Below are positions 25,294 to 34,551 of a DNA stretch of 64,000 nucleotides, one piece after another. A program made the translations under genes and the position numbers. Location: positions 1 through 64,000 of the forward strand of contig CBDBVC010000005.1 in NCBI GenBank assembly GCA_965212525.1, given 5' to 3'. This DNA is from SZUA-38 sp965212525. GTDB taxonomy: Bacteria; Pseudomonadota; Gammaproteobacteria; Xanthomonadales; SZUA-38. Each line of letters opens with the position of its first letter. Position 1 is the first letter of the stretch. The notes beneath the pieces are model-generated. The model had not been told where the DNA came from and made no database searches. It saw only the letters and a program-made list of their open reading frames with translations.

Positions 25294-26166
25294 ATGAGTG
25301 ACGAGCAGCAGTACGTACCGCCGAAGGTGTGGCAATGGAACAGTGAAAGCGGCGGGAAATTTGCCAATATCAATCGCCCGATTTCAGGGGCGACGCATGA
25401 GAAGGACCTGCCGGTGGGCAAGCACCCGATGCAGCTTTATTCACTGGCCACGCCCAATGGCGTCAAGGTGACGATCATGCTGGAGGAGCTGCTGGCGCTG
25501 GGTCATGAAGGCGCCGAGTATGATGCCTACCGGATTGATATCACCGAAGGGGATCAGTTCGGCAGCGGTTTTGTCGATGTGAATCCGAATTCAAAGATTC
25601 CAGCCCTGATGGATCACAGTGGAGACGAGCCGGTTCGCGTATTCGAGTCTGGATCTATCCTGATGCATCTGGCCGAAAAGTTCGGTGCGCTGATTCCGCA
25701 GGACTCAGCCGGCCGAATCGAATGCCTGAACTGGCTGTTCTGGCAGATGGGCAGCGCACCCTATCTGGGTGGCGGTTTTGGCCACTTTTATGCCTACGCT
25801 CCCGAACCGATTGAATACTGCATCAATCGATTTGCCATGGAAGTGAAACGTCAGCTCGATGTGCTCGACAGGCACCTGTCTACGAACACCTATATGTGTG
25901 GTGATGAGTACAGTATCGCCGATATCGCTATCTGGCCCTGGTATGGTGTGCTGGTACAGGGCAAGTTGTACGATGCCGGTGAGTTTCTCGATGTGGCTTC
26001 CTACAGGCACCTGAACCGGTGGACCGATCTCATCGCCGCTCGCCCGGCTGTTGAACGCGGGCGCATGGTGAATCGCAGCTGGGGTGATGAGAGTGAACAG
26101 CTGCACGAGCGGCATGATGCCTCGGATTTCGAACTGCGTACTCAGGACAAGCTTGAGGCTGATTAA
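25294..26166 (+). CDS. yghU: YghU-type glutathione S-transferase/disulfide reductase
   Basis: The protein has 290 residues from ATG 25294 with GAGG eight bases upstream; an upstream in-frame ATG at 25228 adds 22 residues unlike the family. It follows E. coli YghU nearly end to end: F-A-N-I-N-R-P at about 22-28, L-Y-S-L-A-T-P-N-G-V-K-V at about 50-61, V-N-P-N-S-K-I-P-A-L, E-S-G-S-I-L, and L-H-E-R-H-D-A-S-D-F-E near the end. Nu-class GSTs of this type bind two glutathiones and reduce disulfides with little classical transferase activity. Cytosolic. It is flanked on both sides by repeat clusters. Confidence 0.9.
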   Translation: MSDEQQYVPPKVWQWNSESGGKFANINRPISGATHEKDLPVGKHPMQLYSLATPNGVKVTIMLEELLALGHEGAEYDAYRIDITEGDQFGSGFVDVNPNSKIPALMDHSGDEPVRVFESGSILMHLAEKFGALIPQDSAGRIECLNWLFWQMGSAPYLGGGFGHFYAYAPEPIEYCINRFAMEVKRQLDVLDRHLSTNTYMCGDEYSIADIAIWPWYGVLVQGKLYDAGEFLDVASYRHLNRWTDLIAARPAVERGRMVNRSWGDESEQLHERHDASDFELRTQDKLEAD

Positions 26167-26196
26167 GGGGCGGTCTTGAGCATCATGCCCTGATGG

Positions 26197-26410
26197 CCAG
26201 GATCCCTCACATCCGTTTGGGATGACAAGGCCTGAGGCTGTCGTCCCGACTACCCCTCTATGTCGTCCCGACCGTAGTGGAGGGACCTGTACCGGATGAG
26301 ACGCGTAGTTTCCGATGAGCTTCTGTCTCATGGCACCCATAGGTCGTTCCCGCGCAGGCGGGAACCCATTTTGACTTTTGAACAATGGATCCCGCCTTCG
26401 CGAGGATGAC
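26197..26410. repeat. E tail, C unit and D unit cluster
   Basis: Positions 26197-26230 match the end of the E unit, 26261-26318 a C unit with a gatgagacgcg tail (its core reads accgtagtgg), and 26343-26410 a full D unit. They lie between yghU and the IS110-type element. Confidence 0.55.
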
Positions 26411-26590
26411 AAAGACCCCACATGTTGCTTCTGGATGACATCCTTGAATCTGCCTGACGAAGTGACAGATGGACGGAGACGATGGATATCCTCAATCCAT
26501 GGGTGATGTGATGAACGCCCCCTTATAACGGCGTCACAATGCGCCATACTTGTTGTTGATACCACAAGTAAACCAAAGGAGGCATTCATC

Positions 26591-27625
26591 ATGAAACAGT
26601 GTAGTTTACTCAGCATCGATCTGGCAAAAAATGTCTTTCAACTGTGTGCACTGAATGCACATCACAAGGTGGTCAGCAACAAACGCGTGCGACGAGCAAA
26701 GCTGGTTGAGACGGTTCTTCAGCTGCACCCCGATTGCATTGTGATGGAGTCGTGTTACTCCGCCACTTACTGGGGTCGAACGTTTCAATCTCATGGCTTC
26801 AAGGTCAAGCTGATTGCACCGCAACACGTCAAACCGTTCCTTAAAGGCAACAAGAATGATCATCACGATGCCCTGGCCATCGCCGAGGCGTCCCTTCGGC
26901 CGGGCATCCACTTTGTGCCCATCAAGTCGATCGAGCAGCAGGACATCCAGACGCTGCATCGTGTGAGACAACGTTGGGTACGGGATCGCACCGCCCTGGT
27001 CAATCAGATCCGCGCCATCCTCAGTGACTATGGGCTGCTGATCAAGCCTGGGCGACATGCCTTGTTGAATGAGCTGCCCTTGCTTATAGAGGATGCTGAC
27101 AATGAGCTGACCCTGCCATGTCGCCGCATCCTGCTCACACTGATGGAAGAGCTGGTTGACCTGAATGAGCGAGTCGAATCGGTTGAACATTCGATCACCG
27201 AACTGGCGCGTGAGCAGTCGGGCTATCATCAACTGCGGGATATCCCTGGCATGGGTTGGCTGACTGCGTCTGCCCTGGTCAGCCAGGTGGGCAATGCCCG
27301 ACAGTTCAGCAGTGGACGGGGCATGGCGGCCTGGATCGGGCTGGTACCCAAGCATCAGGCCAGTGGCAGCAAAATCGTTAATCAGGGCATCTCCAAGCGC
27401 GGTGACCGATACTTGCGGACCCTGTTGATCCACTGTGCCCGAACCATCGTGTACCTGTACAAGGACAAGGAGGAACCGCTGAAGCGGTTTGCTGATCGCA
27501 TCGCGGAACGACGCGGCAAGCACATCGCCTGCGTGGCAGTGGCGCACAAGATGGTTCGTATCATCTGGGCCATGCTGTCACGGGGTGAATCATATCGGCC
27601 CGATGCAGCGTATGGCTGCCGCTGA
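26591..27625 (+). CDS. IS110-family (IS1111 group) recombinase/transposase
   Basis: The protein has 344 residues. The RuvC-like catalytic residues D10 (S-I-D-L-A-K), E53 (V-M-E-S), D90 and D93 (K-N-D-H-H-D) are present. The C-terminal domain has the I-P-G-M-G-W helix-hairpin motif near 219 and W-I-G-L-V-P-K-H-Q-A-S-G-S-K near 257, holding the expected catalytic serine, then K-R-G-D-R-Y-L-R. AGGAGG lies eight bases before the ATG. IS110-family enzymes recombine circular element DNA with target sites under guidance of a bridge RNA. All key residues appear intact, so activity is plausible. Confidence 0.9.
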   Translation: MKQCSLLSIDLAKNVFQLCALNAHHKVVSNKRVRRAKLVETVLQLHPDCIVMESCYSATYWGRTFQSHGFKVKLIAPQHVKPFLKGNKNDHHDALAIAEASLRPGIHFVPIKSIEQQDIQTLHRVRQRWVRDRTALVNQIRAILSDYGLLIKPGRHALLNELPLLIEDADNELTLPCRRILLTLMEELVDLNERVESVEHSITELAREQSGYHQLRDIPGMGWLTASALVSQVGNARQFSSGRGMAAWIGLVPKHQASGSKIVNQGISKRGDRYLRTLLIHCARTIVYLYKDKEEPLKRFADRIAERRGKHIACVAVAHKMVRIIWAMLSRGESYRPDAAYGCR

Positions 27626-27877
27626 TTGAAAACCGGACATAGTTGAGACAAGAGGGCAGGAGAAATAACCCACCAGACAAGTTAGATTGCATGATGAACA
27701 AACAGGTAACCCGGCCTGGCTTTAGACTGATTTTGGACACGGTCCTCGAGACCCTGTGGGTGATAAGCAAAGCCAGGCACGGATCTCATCAAGGCCAGAG
27801 GTCAATCATGCCTCACAAACAGGCCGGATATATGTCAGTAACCGTTTTTGATCGTGCGAGAATAACTTGATGGATTT
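27626..27877 (+). ncRNA. Candidate bridge RNA region of the IS1111-group element
   Basis: In IS1111-group elements the bridge RNA is encoded between the transposase stop and the right end. Here this interval is about 250 bp and contains a perfect 10 bp stem, GCCTGGCTTT (27714-27723) with AAAGCCAGGC (27769-27778). The stem encloses a smaller hairpin around cacggtcctcgagaccctgtg. That is compatible with a stem carrying an internal guide loop. Extent and guide segments are not determined; no similarity search or folding was done. Confidence 0.4.
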
Positions 27878-27888
27878 GGGGCGTTCAT

Positions 27889-28240
27889 ATATGTCCCAAT
27901 TTCATCCCGTGATTGCGTTGCACCATGAGGAATCGGATGAGGCATTCCCCACTCGATCATGTAGTCGCGTAACGACGCAGAAAAGTCGGACATTTGTTTT
28001 CGGGATGTGGTGGGATTACAGATGAAATTGTCGAAATGTCGACATCGTTTGATTGCACGGAATCATTGATCTACTAGAGCTTGACTTGCTGGTGTTCAGC
28101 TCACTGGCATTGAGCTTGATCGCAATAATCATTCATGCAATCCTGATCCGCGGGCAGTGAACCCGGGGGCAGGTGTGTGATCCTGTGTGCGGCCGTGTGG
28201 TTTCACTGTGGCAAGACTAAACAACAGGGGAACACACATC
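27889..28240. other. Intergenic stretch without recognised content
   Basis: I see no convincing gene, repeat or terminator in this 350 bp between the IS element and the next gene. The ribosome site of that gene (AGGGGA) is at its right edge. Confidence 0.4.
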
Positions 28241-28984
28241 ATGGATCCAGCCAACAAGCGGAATATGGCAATTCTGGTGCAGTTTATCGGATTGCTGTGC
28301 ATAGGCGTGTACATGCCTTATGGCATGATCGTTGGTCTGGTGCTGGTGGTTGTCGGTGGCCGTCTATACCGCGATGCCAAAGAGAAAATCAAGGCGGCGA
28401 AAGTGGCTGCCCGGTCAGATTCTGCTGAGGGCGAAACTGAGGCAACTGAGGGTGAGCCTGACAGTGCGTTGGACAGGATCAACTTCAACCTGGTGGGCGG
28501 TGTGCTGGTTCTGGCGGTTCTTGCCTACAATTTCTGGGGGGTTTTCTTTCCCAATCCGCATATCGATATCTATAACAGCTACGCAGCTCAGGTCAGGCCA
28601 CATTTACTGGCCAGCTCCAGACTGGAGACCCGTTTCGAGCAGATGACGGTTGACCTTGCGGATGCGAGTGTGGATACCCTGATCGGGGAAGTTTCCGAAC
28701 TGATGGAAGCGCAACGAAAAATCACGAATGAGCTGGATTTGGTGCAAACCGATGACAAGGCCCTGCAGGACATGAATCGTGACCTTGTGCTCTATTCATC
28801 CAGGAAAGTGGACGCATACGATGCCATGGTTATCGCATTGTCCCGCGATGAAAACGACACAAGTCCCGAGCCTGATATTGTCGGATTGATCGCCGATTCC
28901 AATGCGGCATTTGATTCCTTTCTGACGGCTCAAAATGATTATTTCATTGAGCATGATCTCGTTGAAGAAAGTTCAGGTCAATGA
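28241..28984 (+). CDS. Membrane protein with periplasmic helical domain
   Basis: The protein has 247 residues from ATG 28241, preceded by AGGGGA; an upstream in-frame ATG at 28187 reads poorly. Two close membrane segments fill about residues 10-40. A charged linker with E/A/K/G follows, and a third hydrophobic segment lies at about 80-100. The remaining 145 residues are helical and acidic, with many L/E/D heptad-like positions, and probably lie outside the membrane. No family is recognised. Genes on both sides are unrelated in type. Confidence 0.6.
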   Translation: MDPANKRNMAILVQFIGLLCIGVYMPYGMIVGLVLVVVGGRLYRDAKEKIKAAKVAARSDSAEGETEATEGEPDSALDRINFNLVGGVLVLAVLAYNFWGVFFPNPHIDIYNSYAAQVRPHLLASSRLETRFEQMTVDLADASVDTLIGEVSELMEAQRKITNELDLVQTDDKALQDMNRDLVLYSSRKVDAYDAMVIALSRDENDTSPEPDIVGLIADSNAAFDSFLTAQNDYFIEHDLVEESSGQ

Positions 28985-29082
28985 CTAACCCGAGAGACAG
29001 CGCCTTGTTCAGATTGCGAGTGTCAGACCATTTCAGTAATAGTAACTAACCAGATACGGAATACCGGGAGGAAGGCAGCGAC

Positions 29083-29628
29083 ATGAACAGGAAGCAATTG
29101 GCCATTCTGCTACTTTGTCTGCCGCTATGCGCATTGGCAGGCATTTCTACGACACTGCTCGATCAGGACATTCGTGCCTGTCGCATCACGATCGAGCACG
29201 ATCATGTGGAGCAGTCGGAATGGGCCACGGTGCTGTTCAGGCACTCGCAGAATGAGGCGGCTGCAGCATGCACTCTGCTCGAGAAGGATTTGAGCAAGAG
29301 TCTTGAGCGGGCCTTTGGCGTGCTGCTGCGTTCGGATCTGAAACCCGTGTCATCAATCTTTATCAGACGACTGGATCGCTACCCCTGGATTGTGCACTGG
29401 CTGACAGAGCAGGCGGAATCTCACAATGGGCCCGGTGAAAAACCGGGCCAGGTCACCGACTGGCTTTTCAACTCTCCTGTTTTCGAGGCGTACAACAATG
29501 CCATCCAGCCACATGGTTACCACATCAACTCAGTCTCCTGTGAAAAACTGCGCTTTGACGAAAACGCTGCACTGATCGATGCGCTGTGCTGGCTGAACAT
29601 TTCCGCGACCGATTCCCCCTCCGGGTAA
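29083..29628 (+). CDS. Exported protein of unknown function
   Basis: The protein has 181 residues with a Sec signal, residues 1-19 (L-L-L-C-L-P-L-C-A-L-A). Cysteines at about 33, 62, 153 and 168 could form disulfides in the periplasm. A GGGAGG site lies about 12 bases before the ATG. No family is recognised. The gap of 98 bp after the preceding gene does not exclude co-transcription. Confidence 0.6.
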   Translation: MNRKQLAILLLCLPLCALAGISTTLLDQDIRACRITIEHDHVEQSEWATVLFRHSQNEAAAACTLLEKDLSKSLERAFGVLLRSDLKPVSSIFIRRLDRYPWIVHWLTEQAESHNGPGEKPGQVTDWLFNSPVFEAYNNAIQPHGYHINSVSCEKLRFDENAALIDALCWLNISATDSPSG

Positions 29629-29831
29629 AGACGGTTTCACTTCGCTGATTCGATTGGTCATTCTCCCCGGCGCCCGCTGGTCTCCCCCATACTCCGGTGA
29701 AGGAATCGTGATGCAGGTGATAGCCTGATTTAACAGTGCATTAACCCTGTACGGCTACACTGTGATCATGGCAGGTCAATTCATTCGGTTCGATGAGTGA
29801 ATTGCATGGATGAGGGAAAAGGAGGGTTGTC

Positions 29832-31460
29832 ATGTCTAGAGGGAATTTCAAACAGAGGTCTTGCGGCTCCAGTCACGCGTATTCATTAATCAACAGGATT
29901 TTGCTGACCCTCTTGTTGTGTCTGGCCAGTGGCCTGGCAACTGCAGAGATTCAGGTCGTCGAGCGCACGACTTCGAGTGCGGTTTTTTTCGGTGTTGCTG
30001 ATGGCAGTGGGCACGCGTTCTATGTGGATTCCAGTGACATACCGGAGGAGGGACGCAAACTGGTTCGTGTCGGCATCGATGGAAACACCGATTCCAGACA
30101 GGTTGTCGACACAGGAACAACAACTGTCCTGGTCTCACAACGGCGGGTTGTGTTCAGTGATGATGGGCGTTTTGCGGTCTGGGTCAACTGGGATACTGAT
30201 GCTGTGAATGAAGGCGTTGGCGTATACGATTTCCAGGCGCAACAATTTGTCTCACTGACGTTTGACGAGGGCGATTTTGATCACTTTGACAATCTGCAAT
30301 TCCTGTCCGACTCGCATCAACTTGCATTACTTCGTCTGAAGCGTGGGTCCAGTGTCTTCGTGCGTCGAAGCGACGGCATACAGGTGATTGATCTGTTGTC
30401 GGGCAGCAGCACGTTGCTCACTGCGGACGCAGTGTCCGATGCGGATACGCCCATCGAAGGCTTTTCGTCGTTCCGATTCAGTGGCGATGGCTCAGCGCTG
30501 GTCTTTCTCGATCAGTCCGATGGTTCCCGCGTGTTGTATCACCATGATTTTGATACGGGAGAAACCGGCGTCATCGGAAATGATCTGGCCTTTCTCGAGT
30601 TCAGGTTGCTGGACATCTCCACAGACGGCCAGAAAGTGGTCTATGTGCGCGACAGCCATTTCAGTGACATTGAACTGGTACTGAAAACGGTCAACGTGCC
30701 GCGTGAACAGGTGGTGCCGTTGAGTCAACCGGTAAGTTATGTTGACGGCTCAGATGATCTCAATCGCATACTCATAGAGGGCGGATTCGATTTCAGCGAT
30801 GGGCGCAGCAGGGGTTATATCCAGTCACCTCAAGGCCTGTCCGGGCTGATCATACGCGAGGATCGTCGTAATGACGCGCTATCGGTACTCGATATGACGA
30901 CAGGTCAACGCACTCAGATCAGTCGCCTGAGCAATTACCATAATCTGAAGTCCAGACCATTGGGCATTTCGGCTGACGGCAACCATGTCACGGCCCAGAT
31001 CGAGATTATCGACCTGATTCCCCTGAGCGCGTCGTTGATACGCGAGACGATCGATTTCAATTTCAGACCCGATGCGGCCGTCTCCGGCCTGTGGTACCAG
31101 CAGTCTGCACCCGGTCAGGGGCTGAGCGTACATGTGGTGCCCGACCAGGTGAATACCATCGGCAAGGTGATCGTGGTCTGGAATACGGTCGATAGCACCG
31201 GCGAACCGCTTTGGGTGTACATGGAAGGCTATTTTGATGGCAATGCGGTGTCGGGCCAGGCGTACACCACGCGTGGATCACGACCAGGCATGGGCTTCAA
31301 TCCCGCTGAGGCGGAAACGGCCATTATCGGCCAGCTGAGCCTCACTTTCGACAGCTGCAAATCGGCTCGGCTGGACTACACACTCGAACTGGCGAATCAG
31401 GAAATTGGTAGCATCGATCTGAATCGACTGGCCTATCAGTATGGCGTGGGTTGTCTGTAA
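29832..31460 (+). CDS. Secreted beta-propeller-like protein with C-terminal beta domain
   Basis: The protein has 542 residues with a long N-region and a Sec signal ending A-T-A near residue 38. Residues 40-400 contain repeated S-x-D-G-x motifs (F-S-D-D-G-R-F-A-V-W, F-S-G-D-G-S-A-L-V-F, I-S-T-D-G-Q-K-V-V-Y, I-S-A-D-G-N-H-V-T) as in TolB/WD40-like propellers. Residues 415-540 (S-G-L-W-Y-Q-Q-S-A-P-G-Q-G-L, then G-E-P-L-W-V-Y-M) match a beta domain often fused to secreted proteins of gammaproteobacteria. Substrate or partner unknown. Confidence 0.65.
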   Translation: MSRGNFKQRSCGSSHAYSLINRILLTLLLCLASGLATAEIQVVERTTSSAVFFGVADGSGHAFYVDSSDIPEEGRKLVRVGIDGNTDSRQVVDTGTTTVLVSQRRVVFSDDGRFAVWVNWDTDAVNEGVGVYDFQAQQFVSLTFDEGDFDHFDNLQFLSDSHQLALLRLKRGSSVFVRRSDGIQVIDLLSGSSTLLTADAVSDADTPIEGFSSFRFSGDGSALVFLDQSDGSRVLYHHDFDTGETGVIGNDLAFLEFRLLDISTDGQKVVYVRDSHFSDIELVLKTVNVPREQVVPLSQPVSYVDGSDDLNRILIEGGFDFSDGRSRGYIQSPQGLSGLIIREDRRNDALSVLDMTTGQRTQISRLSNYHNLKSRPLGISADGNHVTAQIEIIDLIPLSASLIRETIDFNFRPDAAVSGLWYQQSAPGQGLSVHVVPDQVNTIGKVIVVWNTVDSTGEPLWVYMEGYFDGNAVSGQAYTTRGSRPGMGFNPAEAETAIIGQLSLTFDSCKSARLDYTLELANQEIGSIDLNRLAYQYGVGCL

Positions 31461-31479
31461 CCGAGTCTGCTGAGCTGGC

Positions 31480-32292
31480 TCAACGCAAGCGCGGCTTTGC
31501 GGTCACACCCACCTGATGTCGCGGGAAGGCATCGGCGTCGATGGTGTCCAGATAGGCGTGCCAGGCGGCGTGGCCGAGTACCGGCAGAATGACGACAAGG
31601 CCTACACAGAGCGTCAGCAGGCCTATCACCAGGCCGCCCACGGCAATCGTCAGCCACAGGATCATCACCAGACGGTTTCGCAGCACGGCGTTGATGGAGG
31701 TGACGACAGCGGTCATGGCATCCACCTTGCGGTGCACGATCATCGGCAGTGAATAGGCACTGGCCGAGAAGGTGATGGCGACAAAGATGGCACCCACCAC
31801 GCTGCCGACAGTGAGAAAGGTGATCAGGTCGGCCGGGTTGACCTCGTCATAGGCCGGAAAGAAGACATGCACCATGGCACCGGCACGCGCCCACACCAGA
31901 AAGATGATCAGCAGCACGATGGCGAGAAACATCTGGCTGCCCAGATAACGCTTGAATCCGGCCCGCAGTGCCCGCCGCAGCGAGACGGGTTCGTCCCGTT
32001 CCAGTTGTGCGCTGATGGCATACAGGCCAATGCACGTGAGTGGGGCGACGAACACGAAACCGCCCATGATCACCAGAGCAAAGCCGAAGCTGCCGTAATA
32101 CCAGGCAGCGATGCACACGGCAGCGGTGATCAGCGCCATGAACAGGCCATAGACCAGACTGGCCCGCCAGGCATGCCTGAAATCTGCCCAGCCTGCCTTC
32201 AGCCATCTTGCAGGTGCGGCAAGCTCGAGCGTTCGACAGGGTGCAACAAATGGCAGTTCGGTACTGCTCTCCGGTGTGTGCTGTTGATTCAA
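31480..32292 (-). CDS. DUF2189-family integral membrane protein
   Basis: The protein has 270 residues from TTG 32292, chosen because GGAGGGG lies just upstream; an ATG start at 32307 would place that ribosome site inside the gene. Six or so hydrophobic segments follow a short cytosolic N-terminus with R-W-L-K-A-G-W-A-D-F near residue 30, typical of DUF2189. The loop with R-R-A-L-R-A-G-F near residue 115 also fits. The function of the family is unknown. It converges with the propeller gene, with only 19 bp between the stops. Confidence 0.75.
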   Translation of the reverse strand: MNQQHTPESSTELPFVAPCRTLELAAPARWLKAGWADFRHAWRASLVYGLFMALITAAVCIAAWYYGSFGFALVIMGGFVFVAPLTCIGLYAISAQLERDEPVSLRRALRAGFKRYLGSQMFLAIVLLIIFLVWARAGAMVHVFFPAYDEVNPADLITFLTVGSVVGAIFVAITFSASAYSLPMIVHRKVDAMTAVVTSINAVLRNRLVMILWLTIAVGGLVIGLLTLCVGLVVILPVLGHAAWHAYLDTIDADAFPRHQVGVTAKPRLR

Positions 32293-32677
32293 ATCTCTCC
32301 CCTCCATTGATTATGGCCTGCCCGTGTTTGTCTGATTCTTCAGCCATGAATCTAACCTTTCAGTCTACGGCGATGACGAAGTCAGGCAATCCGTATAAAC
32401 CGCAAAATTCACCACTCGAACCCACGGATTCCACGGAGTGAGGCGGCGTGATCTGGTTGATATATTGTCGCGCATTGGAGCACTGATTCTTTCGTCCCGA
32501 AGCGCCCGAAACCAGAATGCTGTATTACAAGGACAAAATGTTTCGAGGGCACCTGTCGGTTGTTGAAACAGCAGGTATTTCAGCTCACTGATGAATCAGG
32601 TGCACCAGGCCTGCTTGATCGAAACAGTGATCAGGCGGCTCAACAGATTCAACAATAGTCAACCAAGAGGTGGTGAC

Positions 32678-33361
32678 ATGAAAAACTACTCAAGAATCGT
32701 CATGGCGATAATTGGCCTTGTACTGGTGATGCCTGCAGCTCAGGCACTGGAGAAGGGCGACTGGATTCTCGATATACGGCCGGCGACGGTTTCGCCCAAT
32801 GATGACAGCAGCCTTATTTTCCTGGATGGTGCGCCGCTGGATGGCACCGGTGTGAAGCTGAACAGTGACCAGACCCTGGATATCTCTCTGGCCTACATGT
32901 TTACCGACAACTGGGCCGTTCAGGTGCTGGCTGACGTCAGTTCCGAGCATGACGCCCGTGCATTCGGTCTGGGAGCCGTGGGTGTGCCCGATGGCACCAA
33001 GGTACTGAGCTCTCGCGTATTGCCACCCACCGTGTTCATGCAGTACCAGTTCAACCCCAAGGGCAAGGTTCGTCCCTTTGCCGGTCTGGGTCTGAACTAC
33101 ACAATGTTCATCAGCGATGACCTGACCGACGCCGCCGTCAGCGTGCTCGGTGCCTCTGATCTGGACATGGACAGCTCTGTCGGGCTGGCTGGCCAGTTCG
33201 GCATCGATTTCGACATCGGCCGGGAATGGTTCCTGAGTGTGGATGCAAAGTACATCGATATCGACACCGAAGCCTCCTTCAACACCTCACTGGGCCGCGT
33301 CAATGTGGATGTGGATATCGACCCCTGGGTGTTCGCCGTGGGCTTCGGCAAGGCGTTCTGA
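32678..33361 (+). CDS. ompW: OmpW-family outer membrane protein
   Basis: The protein has 227 residues from ATG 32678; the frame is open further upstream but AGAGG precedes this ATG and a Sec signal (residues 1-23, ending A-Q-A) starts here. The mature protein alternates as an eight-stranded barrel. Family marks are G-D-W-I-L-D-I-R near the start, P-P-T-V-F-M-Q-Y-Q-F, R-P-F-A-G-L-G-L-N-Y near residue 133, and a terminal G-F-G-K-A-F ending in Phe. OmpW forms a narrow hydrophobic channel. A strong terminator follows. Confidence 0.9.
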   Translation: MKNYSRIVMAIIGLVLVMPAAQALEKGDWILDIRPATVSPNDDSSLIFLDGAPLDGTGVKLNSDQTLDISLAYMFTDNWAVQVLADVSSEHDARAFGLGAVGVPDGTKVLSSRVLPPTVFMQYQFNPKGKVRPFAGLGLNYTMFISDDLTDAAVSVLGASDLDMDSSVGLAGQFGIDFDIGREWFLSVDAKYIDIDTEASFNTSLGRVNVDVDIDPWVFAVGFGKAF

Positions 33362-33394
33362 TCTGAACGCTGATCAATAGCTTCAATCCTCCAC

Positions 33395-33424
33395 AAATCC
33401 GGGTCAGATGGCCCGGATTTTTTA
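33395..33424 (+). terminator. Rho-independent terminator after ompW
   Basis: AAATCCGGG (33395-33403) pairs with CCCGGATTT (33412-33420) across an 8-base loop, and the T-run continues to 33423. It lies 34 bp after the ompW stop. Confidence 0.85.
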
Positions 33425-33763
33425 TTGCTTGAACACACATCACCCTGAAAGTGGTTCAACAAACGCCTGTTCTGACCAGGGCACGCAGTGAAGGGTTCTC
33501 ACCTGCCGACATCACCGATCACACAGAATGCAGGAACTCAAAGGTTTGACGGAAAGATACCAACAAGGCGCTTCATTGACTATGTACCTTTGAGACACTC
33601 AGGTTGGGTAAAGGCAAGATAGAGGGGGATTGCTGCATTTAGTGTGCATTTGAATGGATTTGAGTGCAAGATAAGCGCCAAGTAGATATTTCAGCACTAC
33701 TCCTCATCATGTACTATGCCGATTCTGCATAGTACGATAACAGGCGAATCAACCTAATACACT
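33425..33763. other. Left flank of the integron array, with a perfect hairpin
   Basis: No gene is seen in this 340 bp. GTACTATGC (33711-33719) and GCATAGTAC (33727-33735) form a perfect 9 bp stem with a 7-base loop, 28 bp before the first cassette boundary at 33764. An attI site or a decayed attC would be expected here; neither can be named from sequence. Confidence 0.45.
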
Positions 33764-33802
33764 GTTATAAGGCTCTGCTCTAAGGGCTTTTAGCTTTGGA
33801 GT

Positions 33803-34024
33803 TTATTGCTCCGTAGCTAAGTAAAATAAGAATGGCAGCATCAAAATGTTGCTTGGTAGTAGCAAGTAAGAATTAGTTTTCCGGCTATCTCGGTGTTGGG
33901 CATCGGCATTACTTCTAGGTTTGTATTGTTTGTTCTTCGCGGGATAGCAAAGTTTGGTGGTTGCGGGTTGTTTGGAATTCTTGCGGTCGCAACCTAAAAG
34001 TAAGGTGGCGCTGGGGCGCCACAT
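33803..34024 (-). CDS. Doubtful reverse-strand frame in the first cassette
   Basis: The first cassette (33764-34176) has no plus-strand gene. A 73-codon minus-strand frame exists, beginning M-W-R-P-S-A-T and ending in a hydrophobic stretch, without a visible ribosome site. The frame may be accidental, and the cassette may be non-coding or carry a promoter or RNA. Confidence 0.2.
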   Translation of the reverse strand: MWRPSATLLLGCDRKNSKQPATTKLCYPAKNKQYKPRSNADAQHRDSRKTNSYLLLPSNILMLPFLFYLATEQ

Positions 34025-34054
34025 CGTAGTGGTCTAAGGGTAAGTTTGTCGCCG

Positions 34055-34182
34055 TTATAACAAGCTCAGCCAACATCGCCCCTTTGGGGCTGGACCTCCG
34101 TTCCGGTGTTTTTTTGTGTTTTAACGCTTACGCTAACACAATAAAACACCTCCACTGCGGCCGTTGCTGCAGGGCGTTAAGT
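34055..34182 (+). repeat. attC site 1
   Basis: R'' is TTATAAC (34055-34061) and R' is GTTAAGT (34176-34182), 128 bp overall. The inner arms include ggacctccgttccggtg and cacctccactgcggcc, with a central GTGTT/AACAC stem. The last bases belong to the following cassette. Confidence 0.8.
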
Positions 34183-34188
34183 TTTTGA

Positions 34189-34551
34189 ATGATGAAATAC
34201 ACAAACTATGAAGAATTAATGAAGTTTGCTTTGGCAGAGGCTGATACATTTAGTCTTGTATGGAGAAACTTCGCTTTTGAGCAGACAGCCTTTGATCTAT
34301 TAGAGAGCCTCTCTAATTGGCTAATATCTGATTACAGTAGTTCATCTTGGCCGGGTACAGAGTTGTATGGAGAAAAGGCTAGAGTTAAAACCTATGAAGT
34401 AAACACAAAGACAATAGAAATACTCAGTTGTGTAACTTCTGTATACGAATGGCAATCTCCGCGTTACCCAGAAGATCTAGCCTTTTATCGAGGTAAAAAG
34501 GTAATTTTCGGCTCTATCGCGCATGAGGGAGAATCGTGGTTTGAAACTTAA
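34189..34551 (+). CDS. Cassette-encoded protein of unknown function (120 aa)
   Basis: The ATG (34189, or the next at 34192) lies only 6 bp after the cassette boundary, and the TAA is inside the R'' box of the next attC site, the compact layout usual for cassettes. The protein is acidic and rich in aromatic residues, with no signal peptide or membrane segment, so probably cytosolic. No family is recognised. Codon use is much more AT-rich than in neighbouring chromosomal genes. Confidence 0.7.
   Translation: MMKYTNYEELMKFALAEADTFSLVWRNFAFEQTAFDLLESLSNWLISDYSSSSWPGTELYGEKARVKTYEVNTKTIEILSCVTSVYEWQSPRYPEDLAFYRGKKVIFGSIAHEGESWFET

Larger units (their letters stand above)
26510..27888 (+). mobile_element. 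IS110-family element, IS1111 group
   Basis: A perfect 11 bp inverted pair, atgaacgcccc at 26510-26520 and ggggcgttcat at 27878-27888, flanks one transposase gene. Subterminal inverted repeats and a long non-coding stretch after the transposase (about 250 bp) versus a short one before it (about 70 bp) are features of the IS1111 group. The element is about 1.4 kb; exact ends lie a few bases outside the repeats and were not fixed. It looks intact. Confidence 0.7.

Noticed and set aside
26606..27547. Long minus-strand frame of 313 codons
   Set aside because: It is antisense to the IS110-type transposase, which carries all catalytic residues. No domain is visible in the minus frame.
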